Positions 31,243 to 40,057 of a DNA stretch of 64,000 nucleotides are shown here, piece after piece. Each line of letters starts with the position of its first letter. The stretch's first letter is position 1. The translations under genes and the position numbers were made by a program. Source of the stretch: Streptomyces sp. CB02400 (GTDB taxonomy: Bacteria > Actinomycetota > Actinomycetes > Streptomycetales > Streptomycetaceae); the NCBI RefSeq assembly GCF_001905725.1, contig NZ_LIWB01000007.1:333090-397089 (forward strand), in the 5' to 3' direction. The notes beneath the pieces are model-generated. The model was not told where the DNA came from. It was given only the letters and a program-made list of their open reading frames with translations, and searched no databases.

Positions 31243-31315
31243 TGCGGCTCTCCTCCCTTGTCGGCCGGCCGGCGCGGTCAGGAATCCGCACGAGCCACTC
31301 CTGGAGATCCCCCAC

Positions 31316-32521
31316 ATGACCCCCCGTCATCAGCGCAACCTCGGCCGCCGCAAGGTCCTCTTCGCCCTCGGCGGAGCCGCCGTGGCCATCCCCGCGGCGG
31401 CGGCGATCGCTCCGCACGCCCTCGCGGACCAGTCCGGCGAGCAACAGGCCGGCACGGCAGCGGCGGGGGCCCTGCCGCTGACGGTCGTCAACAACAGCGG
31501 TTCCTTCGGCAACGCGAACGTGCACCTCTACATCGTGGGCAACGTGGACGGCCGTCAGGTCCGGGTCACCCCGGAGGGCACCGTCGCCCCGGTCGCCGCC
31601 TCCGACAACGGCCCCGACGGCTTCACCGACTACGCGATCGGTCTGGCCGGCAGCGGCGAGACCAGGCTCTCCCTGCCGTACATGTCCGGCCGGATCTACG
31701 TGTCCCTCGGCGCGAAGCTCAAGTTCAAGGTCGTCACGGACGGCAACGGCGACGCGGCGCTGCAGTACCCGGCCGGCTGGGTCACCTCCGACCCCAACTA
31801 CGGCGTGCTGCACGACTGCGCCGAGTTCACCCACAACTCCTCGGGCATGTTCTGCAACACGACCATGGTCGACATGTTCAGCGTGCCGATGGGCATCCGG
31901 CTCACCGGCGCCAAGGACCAGACGACGGGCACCGTGCGCGAGGGCGGGCGCGCGGCGGCGTTCGCCGCCGTCAAGCGGGTGGAGGCGTTCTCCCGGCTCG
32001 TCGTGGACGACACCCGGATCATCGCCCCCGGCCACGGTCTGGACGCCGGTCTGTTCGCCGAGGACTACTTCGCCCCGTACATCGACGAGGTGTGGAGCAC
32101 CTACACCGGCCGGGACCTCAGGGTCACCACCAACGCCGGCACCTTCACCGGCCGGGTGCGCGGCGAGCGGTTCACCTTCGACGGGCCCGCCCAGGTCTCC
32201 TTCGGCAAGCCCTCCACGCGGGACGTCCTCTTCTGCGACGGCGCCCTCGCCGCCCCCAACGACGGCACGACCGGCCCGGTCGCCGCCGTGCTGGGCGCCG
32301 GCTTCAACCGCTCGACGCTGCTCAGCCACCCGGACCAGCCGACGGCCGACGCCTCGGTCTTCTACCGGACCGAGCTCACCAACCACTACTCCAGGGCGGT
32401 CCACACGGCCACCGAGGACGGCAGGGCGTACGGCTTCGCCTTCGACGACGTGGCCGACTTCGCCTCGTACATCCAGGACACGGCACCCACGGGCCTGCGG
32501 CTGACGCTCACGGCCTTCTAG
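31316..32521 (+). CDS. Secreted GH64 endo-beta-1,3-glucanase
   Basis: A 401-residue secreted glucanase. The N-terminus has a Tat-like signal (NLGRRKVLFALGGAAVAIPA) with cleavage near ALADQ at residue 39. The GH64 domain fills the rest. Glu170 in CAEFT and Asp186 in MVDMF are 16 apart, matching the Glu154/Asp170 catalytic pair of the S. matensis enzyme. GH64 enzymes release laminaripentaose from beta-1,3-glucan of fungal walls or algae. No carbohydrate-binding module is attached. The ATG follows CTGGAGATCC. Control by a LacI-type regulator is suggested by the palindrome upstream. Confidence 0.94.
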   Translation: MTPRHQRNLGRRKVLFALGGAAVAIPAAAAIAPHALADQSGEQQAGTAAAGALPLTVVNNSGSFGNANVHLYIVGNVDGRQVRVTPEGTVAPVAASDNGPDGFTDYAIGLAGSGETRLSLPYMSGRIYVSLGAKLKFKVVTDGNGDAALQYPAGWVTSDPNYGVLHDCAEFTHNSSGMFCNTTMVDMFSVPMGIRLTGAKDQTTGTVREGGRAAAFAAVKRVEAFSRLVVDDTRIIAPGHGLDAGLFAEDYFAPYIDEVWSTYTGRDLRVTTNAGTFTGRVRGERFTFDGPAQVSFGKPSTRDVLFCDGALAAPNDGTTGPVAAVLGAGFNRSTLLSHPDQPTADASVFYRTELTNHYSRAVHTATEDGRAYGFAFDDVADFASYIQDTAPTGLRLTLTAF

Positions 32522-32708
32522 CGCTGCCCGGCGGAGCAGGTTTCCCGCGGGCCGGAGAAGGTACCCCGGCAGCCAGGAGGAGCGGCCCTTCACCGCGGTG
32601 CCGCGAGCGTTCCGGATGCACGGCGGGCTCCCGCGTTGAATGGTGGGGCATAGGACCCGATGACAGCACCGGGGCCGCTCCAGCGATCCGGACCCGAGGA
32701 GCCAGAAG

Positions 32709-32930
32709 ATGTCGACGTCCCAGCCCGACGCGTCCCAGCCCGAAGCGTCCCGGCGGTCCGCGGACCGCGCCACCCCGGACAGCATGCTCCACGCCCGCAC
32801 CGGCACCGATGTGTCGCCGGAGGACATCGTCCTTGCCTCGGGCAAGGACCTCACCCCGCGCAACCTCGAGTGGGCCAGGCGGAAGCTGGACGAGGAGGGG
32901 CCCGCCGCCCTGGACAAGATGCTGCCCTGA
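32709..32930 (+). CDS. Small conserved hypothetical protein
   Basis: A 73-residue, highly charged protein. The first 25 residues are disordered (Ser, Gln, Asp, Pro). The rest, SPEDIVLASGKDLTPRNLEW followed by ARRKLDEEGPAALDKMLP, is a compact helical part. The ATG follows GAGGAGCCAGAAG at ideal spacing. It ends 30 bases before a very strong terminator and converges on the DUF5709 gene. Function unknown. Confidence 0.8.
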   Translation: MSTSQPDASQPEASRRSADRATPDSMLHARTGTDVSPEDIVLASGKDLTPRNLEWARRKLDEEGPAALDKMLP

Positions 32931-32960
32931 GTCCGCGTACACCTGTCCGCGGGACAGAAC

Positions 32961-33004
32961 GGCGCCGCCGGCCCGGTGCGATCGCGCACCGGGCCGGCGG
33001 CGCC
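32961..33004. terminator. Bidirectional terminator, 20-bp perfect stem
   Basis: Bases 32961-32980 (GGCGCCGCCGGCCCGGTGCG) pair exactly with 32985-33004 across a 4-base ATCG loop, between two convergent genes. Confidence 0.92.
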
Positions 33005-33013
33005 GTGCCGGGG

Positions 33014-33502
33014 TCAGGTTCCGTCCCGGTCCTCCGGGAGCGCCGTCTCGTCCTCCACGACGTGCACCGCGGCCTCCTCCGCGCCGGCCGCCCCCGCGTC
33101 GATGCCGACGTCCTCGGCGACGGACTCCTTGGTGGTGTCCGTACGGACCCCCTCGTCCGGGGCGACCAGGCGTCCGGCGCGGCCGGTGCCCGCCTCCGGG
33201 TCGACCGGCTCGCCCTCGCCGCCGGGGAGGTCGCCCACCGCGTCCCCGGCGGGCGCGGACGCGTCCGGCACCTCCTGGGCCAGCCGCTGGTCGAGGCTCT
33301 CCCCGTCGTGCTGCTCCGCGGCCGTGGTGCCGTACTTGGTCACGCCGAGCGGTTTCTCCGGCGGGGAGTAGCCCTCGTCGAGGGTGTCGTCGTAGGTCCG
33401 TTCGTCGACGGCGTCCTGCATGTCGAGCGGCGCGGCGTCCTCCTGCTCCTCGTTGCTCCCGGTGGGCTGGTAGGCGTCGTCCCCCATCGGCTCGGTGCCC
33501 AT
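33014..33502 (-). CDS. DUF5709 acidic protein
   Basis: A 162-residue, very acidic, low-complexity protein of the actinobacterial DUF5709 family. Typical pieces are DERTYDDTLDEGYSPPEKPL, GVTKYGTTAAEQHDGESLDQ and GRAGRLVAPDEGVRTDTTKE. It is predicted to be soluble and largely disordered. Members are often seen near stress genes, but no function is established. The ATG at 33502 has GGAGGAAACC upstream. Confidence 0.88.
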   Translation of the reverse strand: MGTEPMGDDAYQPTGSNEEQEDAAPLDMQDAVDERTYDDTLDEGYSPPEKPLGVTKYGTTAAEQHDGESLDQRLAQEVPDASAPAGDAVGDLPGGEGEPVDPEAGTGRAGRLVAPDEGVRTDTTKESVAEDVGIDAGAAGAEEAAVHVVEDETALPEDRDGT

Positions 33503-33617
33503 GGTTTCCTCCCTGTCACGCTGCGTCGGCTCGTTCGCCTCGGGTGTCAGGTCCGCGTTTCCCGTGACACGGTCTCTAACCCCGGTGCGTCCGATGACGG
33601 AGCGGGTCCCGCGAGGA

Positions 33618-34463
33618 TCAGAGGGGCGCGTTCGGGCCGTCCGGGCGGGAGTGCCGCCGGTCGACCATGTCGAGGCTCAGCCGTCGGATCTCGGTCTCGC
33701 CGAGCCGTTCGTAGCCGTCCTCGGTGATGACCGACACGACCGGGAAGATGCGGCGGGAGAGATCGGGGCCGCCGGTCGCGGAGTCGTCCTCGGCGGCGTC
33801 GTAGAGCGCTTCCAGGGCGGCCAGGGCGGCCTCGTCGCGGGACATGCCGGGCCGGTGGAGCTTCTTGAGGGCGCCCCTGGCGTACGGGGATCCGGAGCCC
33901 TCCGCGTGGAAGCCGTACTTCTCGTAGCGGCCGCCGGCGGCGTCGTAGGAGAAGATGCGGCCCCGGCCTCCCCCGGGCGCGGTGGTGTCGTAACCGGCGA
34001 GCAGCGGGACGACGGCGAGGCCCCGCATGGCCTGGGCGAGGTTCTGGCGGATCATGGTGGCGAGCCGGGCCGCCTTGGCGCCGAGGGTCATCGGGACGCC
34101 CTCGATCTTCTCGAAGTGGGCGAGTTCGACCTGGTAGAGCCGCACCATGTCGAGGGCGATCCCCACGGAGCCGGCGATCGCGACGGCGGTGTGGTCGTCG
34201 GCGGGCAGCACCTTCTCCAGATCGCGCTGGGCGATCAGGTTGCCCATGGTGGCCCTGCGGTCACCGGCGATCAGTACGCCGTCGCCGTAGGTGAGGGCGA
34301 GGATCGTGGTGCCGTGCGGGACCTCCGTGGCGCGGACGCCCTCGGGCAGGGTGCGCGCGCCCAGCAGTTCGGGGCGGTGGGCCGCCAGGAACTCGGTGAA
34401 GGACGAACTGCCCGGAGTGAAGAACTCCTCCCCCAGCCGCCCTTCGTGCTCGCTCTCCGCCAT
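33618..34463 (-). CDS. Orphan proteasome beta subunit
   Basis: A 281-residue Ntn-hydrolase of the 20S proteasome beta class. A 51-residue propeptide ends HG-TTILAL, so Thr52 becomes the catalytic Thr1. Numbered from it, Asp17 (IAGDRR) and Lys33 (LEKVL) are at the canonical positions. The remainder shows the beta fold, including GSVGIALDMVRLYQVELAHF. No prcA, pup, dop or arc gene lies nearby, so this is not the main proteasome locus. It may replace the housekeeping beta subunit under some conditions or act alone. The ATG at 34463 is used. Confidence 0.92.
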   Translation of the reverse strand: MAESEHEGRLGEEFFTPGSSSFTEFLAAHRPELLGARTLPEGVRATEVPHGTTILALTYGDGVLIAGDRRATMGNLIAQRDLEKVLPADDHTAVAIAGSVGIALDMVRLYQVELAHFEKIEGVPMTLGAKAARLATMIRQNLAQAMRGLAVVPLLAGYDTTAPGGGRGRIFSYDAAGGRYEKYGFHAEGSGSPYARGALKKLHRPGMSRDEAALAALEALYDAAEDDSATGGPDLSRRIFPVVSVITEDGYERLGETEIRRLSLDMVDRRHSRPDGPNAPL

Positions 34464-34542
34464 GCCGCTTCCCCCTCGTCGCTCCTGCGCGCCCCGACAA
34501 CCGACTCCTACCTGGACCGGGTGCGCGGGAAACCCGTCGCCG

Positions 34543-36027
34543 TCAGCCGGAGCCGGGCGCCGGGGCGATACGGGCTTCGAGGTCGCCGATCCGGTGGACG
34601 GGCCAGGTGCGGGCGTACCCGGGCGGTGTGCCGCCGGGCCCGGTGAGGGTGGCGACCGGGACGCGGTCCGCGGTGCGCAGGATCTCGGCGGCCGTGGTGT
34701 TCTCGTTGTTCCCGGCGGTCGCGCCGGAGGAGCAGCCGGTGTAGTAGCCGATGGGGATCGCCTCGTGGCCGGTGATCAGACAGGGCGGTCGGACACCGAG
34801 CCGGTGCAGGTCGTCGGCCATGCGGGCCCAGTCCCGGCGGCTGTCGACGTTGCGGTCCACGGTGTACACGAGGACGGTGAGCTGCACCGTGAGGTGACCG
34901 GCCAGACCGAGTGCGACCAGGGTTCTGGCTGCCGGCCGCCACTTTCCGCGCGGTGCCGTGACCAGGTACCACAGCGCGTCGGCGACCGGTATCGCGAGCA
35001 GGGCGTAGGCGGGCTGGAGGAAGCGGGGCGCCGCGTACTCGATCATGAACAGGTAGGGCAGGGCGACGGCCGTGGCGCAGGCCAGCGGCACCACGGTGCG
35101 CAGGGTGCGGCGGGCCCGCACGGCGACGACCAGTCCGAGGACGGCGAGCAGCGGCAGCACGAACCACCACAGGGTGATCACCGGGTGGGGCATCGAGCCC
35201 GTGCACGGACGGCACAGGGCGCGCCCGCCCAGGCTGCGCAGCTGGTCGTCGACGGCGATGTTCAGGCCGAGCCCGCCCTGGATGCGGGAGGCCTCGGCGA
35301 GCCGCTCCCGCAGGCCGCCGAACGCGGTGTACGCCTCGACCACCCAGGGGACCGCTCCCGCCAGCAGACCGCCGGCGAGGGCGAGCAGGGACCGCCCGTG
35401 CCGGCCGGCCAGCGCGAGGACGAGGAGCGGGACCGTCGCCCAGACGGCGTCGGTGGGCCGCATCCAGGCCATGAGCGCGGCCCCCGCCACCACTCCCCAC
35501 AGGGGGCCGCCGGACGAGGGGTCCGCACGGTGGCGCAGGAAGCAGCCGGCGGCGGTCAGCGCGCCGACGGCGACCCAGTAGTTGGGCATGGCCTGGGGAC
35601 CGTAGAAGAGCGTGATCCACAGGGAGGCGAAGAAGGCGCCGGCGGTGACCAGGACCCGGGTGGGGAACAGGCCGCGCCAGGAGCGCAGGGCCAGGTGGAG
35701 GGCGAGGCCGGAGAGCAGGGCGAGGTAGACGCGCAGCAGCGCCGTGGACTCGGACCAGGACGCGACGGGCGCCACCAGCAGGGACACCCCGCGGGAGCGG
35801 GGGGCGCTGAAGAAGGCGGCCGGGTGGTGGGAGGTGACCTGGCTGGTGTAGACGATCTCGTCCCAGCCGAGGCCCAGGACGGGGCGGACCAGGGCGAGTT
35901 GGGCGAGGGTGAAGACGGCGGCGAGCACCGCGAGCGGGCGGGTGCCGCCGCGCAGTGACGGGCCCGGTCCGGCCCGCTGCTCGCGCTTCCGTATGCCGGT
36001 GAGAAGGGCACCGGTGCCGTCGGTCAT
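34543..36027 (-). CDS. Polytopic membrane protein, possible GT-C type glycosyltransferase
   Basis: A 494-residue protein with about ten membrane helices. The first extracytoplasmic loop has LGWDEIVYTSQVTSHHP, where an Asp/Glu after the first helix is typical of GT-C glycosyltransferases (GT39/GT83) using lipid-linked sugars. The C-terminal 80 residues form a soluble part with CLITGHEAIPIGYYTGCSSG. The ATG at 36027 follows GAGGGACGGACG; the frame opens at 36054. A GT-C role is inference from topology and the acidic loop. It lies 76 bases past the proteasome start. Confidence 0.75.
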   Translation of the reverse strand: MTDGTGALLTGIRKREQRAGPGPSLRGGTRPLAVLAAVFTLAQLALVRPVLGLGWDEIVYTSQVTSHHPAAFFSAPRSRGVSLLVAPVASWSESTALLRVYLALLSGLALHLALRSWRGLFPTRVLVTAGAFFASLWITLFYGPQAMPNYWVAVGALTAAGCFLRHRADPSSGGPLWGVVAGAALMAWMRPTDAVWATVPLLVLALAGRHGRSLLALAGGLLAGAVPWVVEAYTAFGGLRERLAEASRIQGGLGLNIAVDDQLRSLGGRALCRPCTGSMPHPVITLWWFVLPLLAVLGLVVAVRARRTLRTVVPLACATAVALPYLFMIEYAAPRFLQPAYALLAIPVADALWYLVTAPRGKWRPAARTLVALGLAGHLTVQLTVLVYTVDRNVDSRRDWARMADDLHRLGVRPPCLITGHEAIPIGYYTGCSSGATAGNNENTTAAEILRTADRVPVATLTGPGGTPPGYARTWPVHRIGDLEARIAPAPGSG

Positions 36028-36195
36028 CGTCCGTCCCTCATTCCCGCGCGTCATCGGGTCCCGGTTTCCACGGGTCCTGCGCTCTGGAGGACGGGTTCCG
36101 GGAAACCGGCGTTCCGGGGATCACCGACAAACTAACCCGCGTGCGGCGGGCCCGCAGGACGGGACACGGCCATCCGCCCCGGGGCCCGCCGCCGG

Positions 36196-38550
36196 TCAGC
36201 GCGGGTGCGGGCCCCGGTGCGGGGGCTGCTCGGGCGCCGGGCGGGGCCGGAGCGGCGGGACGGGACGCTCGGCGGGGGCGCCCTCGCGCACGGTCAGCTC
36301 GGTGCCGTGGTGACGGATGGTCAGCGGCGGTCCGGAGCGGAGCGTGTACGTCGCCCGGTCCGCGGTGACCTCCACGCGCAGGCACCGGCCGAGGAACCGC
36401 AGGGTGAACGCCAGGCGGCGCAGCCTCGACGGCAGCCGTGGGGTGAACCGGAGGATGCCGTCGTCCCAGCGCATGCCGCCGAACCCGGCGACCAGGGCCG
36501 TCCAGGTGCCGGCCAGGGAGGCGATGTGCAGTCCGTCGCGGGTGTTGTGCTCCAGGTCCGCGAGGTCCATGAGGGCGGCCTCGGCGGTGTAGGCGTGGGC
36601 CAGGTCCAGGTGGCCGGTGCGGGCGGCGAGGACGGCCTGGACGCAGGCCGACAGCGAGGAGTCCCGTACGGTCAGCGGCTCGTAGTAGGCGAAGTTGCGG
36701 GCGATCTGCTCCTCGCCGAAGACCTCCTCGAAGTGGGCGGCGCAGGTGTGCATCGCCAGCACCAGGTCCGCCTGCTTGATCACCTGTTTGCGGTAGAGGT
36801 CGAAGTAGGGGAAGTGCAGCATCAGCGGGTACTGGTCGGCGCGGGTGCCGGCGAAGTCCCAGCGCTGGTAGCGGGTGAAGCCCGCGTGCTGTTCGTGCAC
36901 GCCGAGTTCGTCGTTGTAGGGGAGGTTCACGGCTTCGGCGGCGTCCCGCCAGCCGGCGCTCTCCTCCTCGTCGACACCGAGGGCCGCCGCGGTGTCGGGG
37001 TGGCGTTTGCAGGCGTCGGCGGCGGCCAGCAGGTTCGCCCGGGCCATGAGGTTGGTGTACGTGTTGTCGTCGGCGACGGCGCTGTACTCGTCCGGTCCGG
37101 TGACGCCGTCGATGTGGAAGACGCCCCGGTCGTCGTGGTGGCCGAGGGAGCGCCAGAGGCGGGCGGTCTCCACCAGCAGCTCCACTCCGGTGTCGCGTTC
37201 GAAGCGTTCGTCGCCGGTGGCCTGGACGTAGCGCACCACGGCGTCGGCGATGTCGGCGTTGACGTGGAAGGCGGCGGTGCCGGCCGGCCAGTACGCGGAG
37301 CCCTCCGAGCCCTCGATGGTGCGCCAGGGGAACGCGGCCCCGCGCAGGCCGAGTTGGGCGGCGCGCTCGCGGGCGACGGGCAGGGTGGTCTGCCGCCAGC
37401 GCAGCGCCTCGGCGGCGGCGTCCGGCGCGGTGCAGATCAGCAGGGGCAGCACGAACACCTCGGTGTCCCAGAAGGCGTGACCGTCGTAGCCGGAGCCGGT
37501 CAGCCCCTTGGCGGGTATCGCGCGCCGTTCGGCACGGGCCCCCGCCTGGAGGACGTGGAAGAGGGCGAAGCGTACGGCCTGCTGGATCTCCTCGTCGCCG
37601 TCGACCTCGACGTCGGCGCGGGCCCAGAAGTCGTCGAGGTGGGCCCGCTGTTCGTCGAGGAGGCCCTGCCAGCCGCTGTGCGCGGCGGCCGCCAGCGCCG
37701 CCTCCACCTGGTCGCTCATCGCGGGCCGGGAGCGGGCACCGGACCAGCCGTGGGCGACGAGTTTCTCCACCCGCAGCCGCTGTCCCGGCTCCAGGACGGA
37801 GGTGACGGTCAGCCGGGCCATGTCCACGTTGCTCTCACAGTCGGTGGTGGTGCGTTCGGGGCCGTCGACGACGTGGTCGGCGGCCACGGCGACCCTGATG
37901 CCGCTGCGCCGGGTGCGGTGGACCAGGCGGAGCCGGTGGTCCTTGGCGAGGTCCTCCTCGGGTTCCAGCGGGGACTTCAGGGCGCGGGCGGCGCGCGGGT
38001 CGCCGTCCGGTCCGGGCAGGCTCTCGTTGGTGACGAGTTCGGACTGCAGCACCACGCGGGTGCGGCTGTCGACGGGCTCGACCTCGTAGGCGACGGCGGC
38101 GACGGCCCGCTGGGTGAGGGAGACCAGCCGGGTGGAGCGCACCCGGACCGTGGACCCGGCCGGGGAGGTCCATTCGCAGACCCGCTCCAGGACGCCCCGG
38201 CGCAGGTCCAGGGTCCGCTCGTGGCTGACGAGGCGCCCGTAGCGCAGGTCGAACGGTTCGTCGTCGACCAGCAGCCGGATCACCTTGCCGTTGGTGACGT
38301 TGATGACCGTCTGGCCCGACTCCGGGTAGCCGTAGCCGGCTTCGGCGTAGGGCAGCGGGTGCAGTTCGTGGACGCCGTTGAGGTAGGAGCCGGGCAGGCC
38401 GTGCGGTTCGCCCTCGTCGAGGTTGCCGCGCCAGCCGACGTGGCCGTTGGACAGCGCGAACACGGATTCGCTCTGTGCCAGGACGTCGAGGTCCAGGCTG
38501 TGTTCGCGCACGGTCCACGGTTCGACGGCGTACGCCCGCTGTGTGATCAC
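36196..38550 (-). CDS. Glycoside hydrolase family 65 protein of the HAD-linked operon
   Basis: A 784-residue GH65 protein. Key segments are DGHAFWDTEVF (357-366), general acid Glu488 in GVTGPDEYS, KQAD (592-595) and TVRDSSLS (627-634). In the other GH65 of this window the third residue of the last motif is His; here it is Arg629, which may alter phosphate binding. The C-terminal 35 residues are a Pro/Arg-rich tail. Its GTG start overlaps the stop of a beta-phosphoglucomutase-like gene (GTGA). That pairing suggests cleavage of a disaccharide to beta-glucose 1-phosphate, then conversion to glucose 6-phosphate. Maltose, trehalose and kojibiose are all possible substrates. Confidence 0.93.
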   Translation of the reverse strand: MITQRAYAVEPWTVREHSLDLDVLAQSESVFALSNGHVGWRGNLDEGEPHGLPGSYLNGVHELHPLPYAEAGYGYPESGQTVINVTNGKVIRLLVDDEPFDLRYGRLVSHERTLDLRRGVLERVCEWTSPAGSTVRVRSTRLVSLTQRAVAAVAYEVEPVDSRTRVVLQSELVTNESLPGPDGDPRAARALKSPLEPEEDLAKDHRLRLVHRTRRSGIRVAVAADHVVDGPERTTTDCESNVDMARLTVTSVLEPGQRLRVEKLVAHGWSGARSRPAMSDQVEAALAAAAHSGWQGLLDEQRAHLDDFWARADVEVDGDEEIQQAVRFALFHVLQAGARAERRAIPAKGLTGSGYDGHAFWDTEVFVLPLLICTAPDAAAEALRWRQTTLPVARERAAQLGLRGAAFPWRTIEGSEGSAYWPAGTAAFHVNADIADAVVRYVQATGDERFERDTGVELLVETARLWRSLGHHDDRGVFHIDGVTGPDEYSAVADDNTYTNLMARANLLAAADACKRHPDTAAALGVDEEESAGWRDAAEAVNLPYNDELGVHEQHAGFTRYQRWDFAGTRADQYPLMLHFPYFDLYRKQVIKQADLVLAMHTCAAHFEEVFGEEQIARNFAYYEPLTVRDSSLSACVQAVLAARTGHLDLAHAYTAEAALMDLADLEHNTRDGLHIASLAGTWTALVAGFGGMRWDDGILRFTPRLPSRLRRLAFTLRFLGRCLRVEVTADRATYTLRSGPPLTIRHHGTELTVREGAPAERPVPPLRPRPAPEQPPHRGPHPR

Positions 38551-39284
38551 TTGTCGTCTCCGAGTTCGGCGAGGTCCGTCACGACCCGGTCGGCGCCGTG
38601 CGCGTACAGCGCGTCGGTCTGGCCCACCCGGTCCACACCGACGACGTATCCGAAGTGCCCGGCGCGGCCCGCGTCCATGCCGGCCAGCGCGTCCTCGAAC
38701 ACGGCGGCCCGGGACGGCTCGACACCGAGGTCCGCGGCGGCGGCGAGGAAGGTGTCGGGCTTCGGCTTCCCGGGCAGGCCGCGTTCGGCGGCGACCACAC
38801 CGTCGATCCGGACGTCGAAGAGGTCCTCGGCACCGATCGACCGCAGTACGTCACGGCAGTTGGCGCTGGAGGAGACGATCGCGGTGCGCAGTCCGCGGGC
38901 GCGGACCGCGGCGAGGTAGCGCAGGGTGCCGTCGTAGGCCTCCACGCCGTCGGTGCGGATCTTCGCCAGCAGCAGTTCGTTCTTGCGGTTGCCGAGGCCG
39001 TGCACGGTGCGGGCGTCGGGCGGGTCGTCGCGTCCGCCCTCGGGCAGTTCGATGCCGCGGGAGGCGAGGAAGGTGCGGACGCCGTCGGCGCGCGGGCGGC
39101 CGTCGACGTACTCGTCGTAGTCGGCGTCGCTGAAGGGCCGGAAGGCGTCGCCGTCCCGTTCGCGGAGGAAGGCGTCGAACATCTCCCTCCAGGCGGCCGC
39201 GTGGACGACGGCCGTCTTCGTGACGACGCCGTCGAGGTCGAAGAGGCAGGCGAGGATGTCATCGGGCAGACCTGGATCCGTCAT
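38547..39284 (-). CDS. pgmB: HAD-family beta-phosphoglucomutase-like protein
   Basis: A 245-residue HAD protein. The nucleophile motif is CLFDLDGVVTKTAVVHAAAW, motif II is AIVSSSANC, the Lys is in GLPGKPKPDTFL and the acidic motif is AVFEDALAGMDAG. The cap domain with LLLAKIRTDGV fits beta-phosphoglucomutases, which turn beta-glucose 1-phosphate into glucose 6-phosphate. Overlap with the downstream GH65 gene supports that role. The ATG at 39284 has a poor ribosome site. An imperfect inverted repeat (CACCG-N10-CGGTG) just upstream may be an operator. Confidence 0.92.
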   Translation of the reverse strand: MTDPGLPDDILACLFDLDGVVTKTAVVHAAAWREMFDAFLRERDGDAFRPFSDADYDEYVDGRPRADGVRTFLASRGIELPEGGRDDPPDARTVHGLGNRKNELLLAKIRTDGVEAYDGTLRYLAAVRARGLRTAIVSSSANCRDVLRSIGAEDLFDVRIDGVVAAERGLPGKPKPDTFLAAAADLGVEPSRAAVFEDALAGMDAGRAGHFGYVVGVDRVGQTDALYAHGADRVVTDLAELGDDK

Positions 39285-39378
39285 ACAGGACACCGTTCCC
39301 CGATACGGTGCCGAACAGTGGGTGGCGCGGGCCACATGGCGGCAGACCGTCCGCTTCCCAGGTGACACACTCTCCTGT

Positions 39379-40041
39379 GTGGCGCTGACCTTCGACGACC
39401 TCCTCCGCCGTGCCCGTGCCCTTCCGCGGGGCGGCCGGCGCGCGATCCTCGGCATCGCCGGCAGTCCGGGCGCGGGCAAGTCCACGCTCGCGGAGCGGCT
39501 GGTGCGGGAGCTGAACGGCAGCGGGGAGCCGTGGGTCGCGCAGGTGCCGATGGACGGCTTCCATCTCGCCGACGCCGAACTCGACCGCCTCGGCCGCCGC
39601 GAACGCAAGGGCGCCCCGGACACCTTCGACGCGGCCGGGTACGCGGCACTGCTGCGGCGGCTGCGCGAGGAGACGTACGACGACGTCGTGTACGCCCCCG
39701 GCTTCGAGCGGACGCTGGAGCAGCCGCTCGCGGGCGCGCTCCCGGTGCCGCCGACGGCCCGGCTGGTGGTGACGGAGGGAAACTACCTGCTGCTGGACAC
39801 CGGTGCCTGGGCGCGGGTCCGGCCGCTCCTCGACGAGGTGTGGTTCTGTGTCCTGGACGAGGAGGAGCGGCTGCGGCGGCTGATCGCCCGGCACGAGGAG
39901 TTCGGCAAGAGCCACGCGGAGGCGGTGGCGTGGGTCGAGCGCAGCGACCGGCGCAACGCCGAGCTGGTGGCGTCGACGCGGGACAGGGCCGACCTGGTGG
40001 TCCGGCCACCGGAACCGGCTGGACGGAGTGCGGCCCGGTGA
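39379..40041 (+). CDS. Nucleoside/pantothenate-type small-molecule kinase
   Basis: A 220-residue P-loop kinase of the uridine-kinase/PanK-like group. Walker A is GIAGSPGAGKSTLAERL. Also visible are VPMDGFHLADAELDRLGRRE, YAPGFERTLEQPLAGALPVP and LVVTEGNYLLLDTGAWARV, typical of the fructose/nucleoside kinase subgroup in actinobacteria. Substrate unknown. The GTG at 39379 has no clear ribosome site (AGGTGA lies about 15 bases away), so the start is less sure. It is divergent from the HAD/GH65 operon and 16 bases before the GNAT gene. Confidence 0.88.
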   Translation: MALTFDDLLRRARALPRGGRRAILGIAGSPGAGKSTLAERLVRELNGSGEPWVAQVPMDGFHLADAELDRLGRRERKGAPDTFDAAGYAALLRRLREETYDDVVYAPGFERTLEQPLAGALPVPPTARLVVTEGNYLLLDTGAWARVRPLLDEVWFCVLDEEERLRRLIARHEEFGKSHAEAVAWVERSDRRNAELVASTRDRADLVVRPPEPAGRSAAR

Positions 40042-40057
40042 CGCAGGCTCTCGTACC

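Larger units (their letters stand above)
31004..31315. other. Regulatory region upstream of the GH64 glucanase
   Basis: 312 bases with no gene seen. It carries three 11-base TTAA-containing direct repeats at 31071-31103 and a perfect 12-bp palindrome at 31231-31242, listed separately. The TTAA motif is rare in this genome, so the cluster stands out. Confidence 0.55.

Noticed and set aside
36205..38919. A 904-codon rightward frame antisense to the second GH65.
   Set aside because: Shadow frame dominated by Gly/Val/Arg; no conserved motif.
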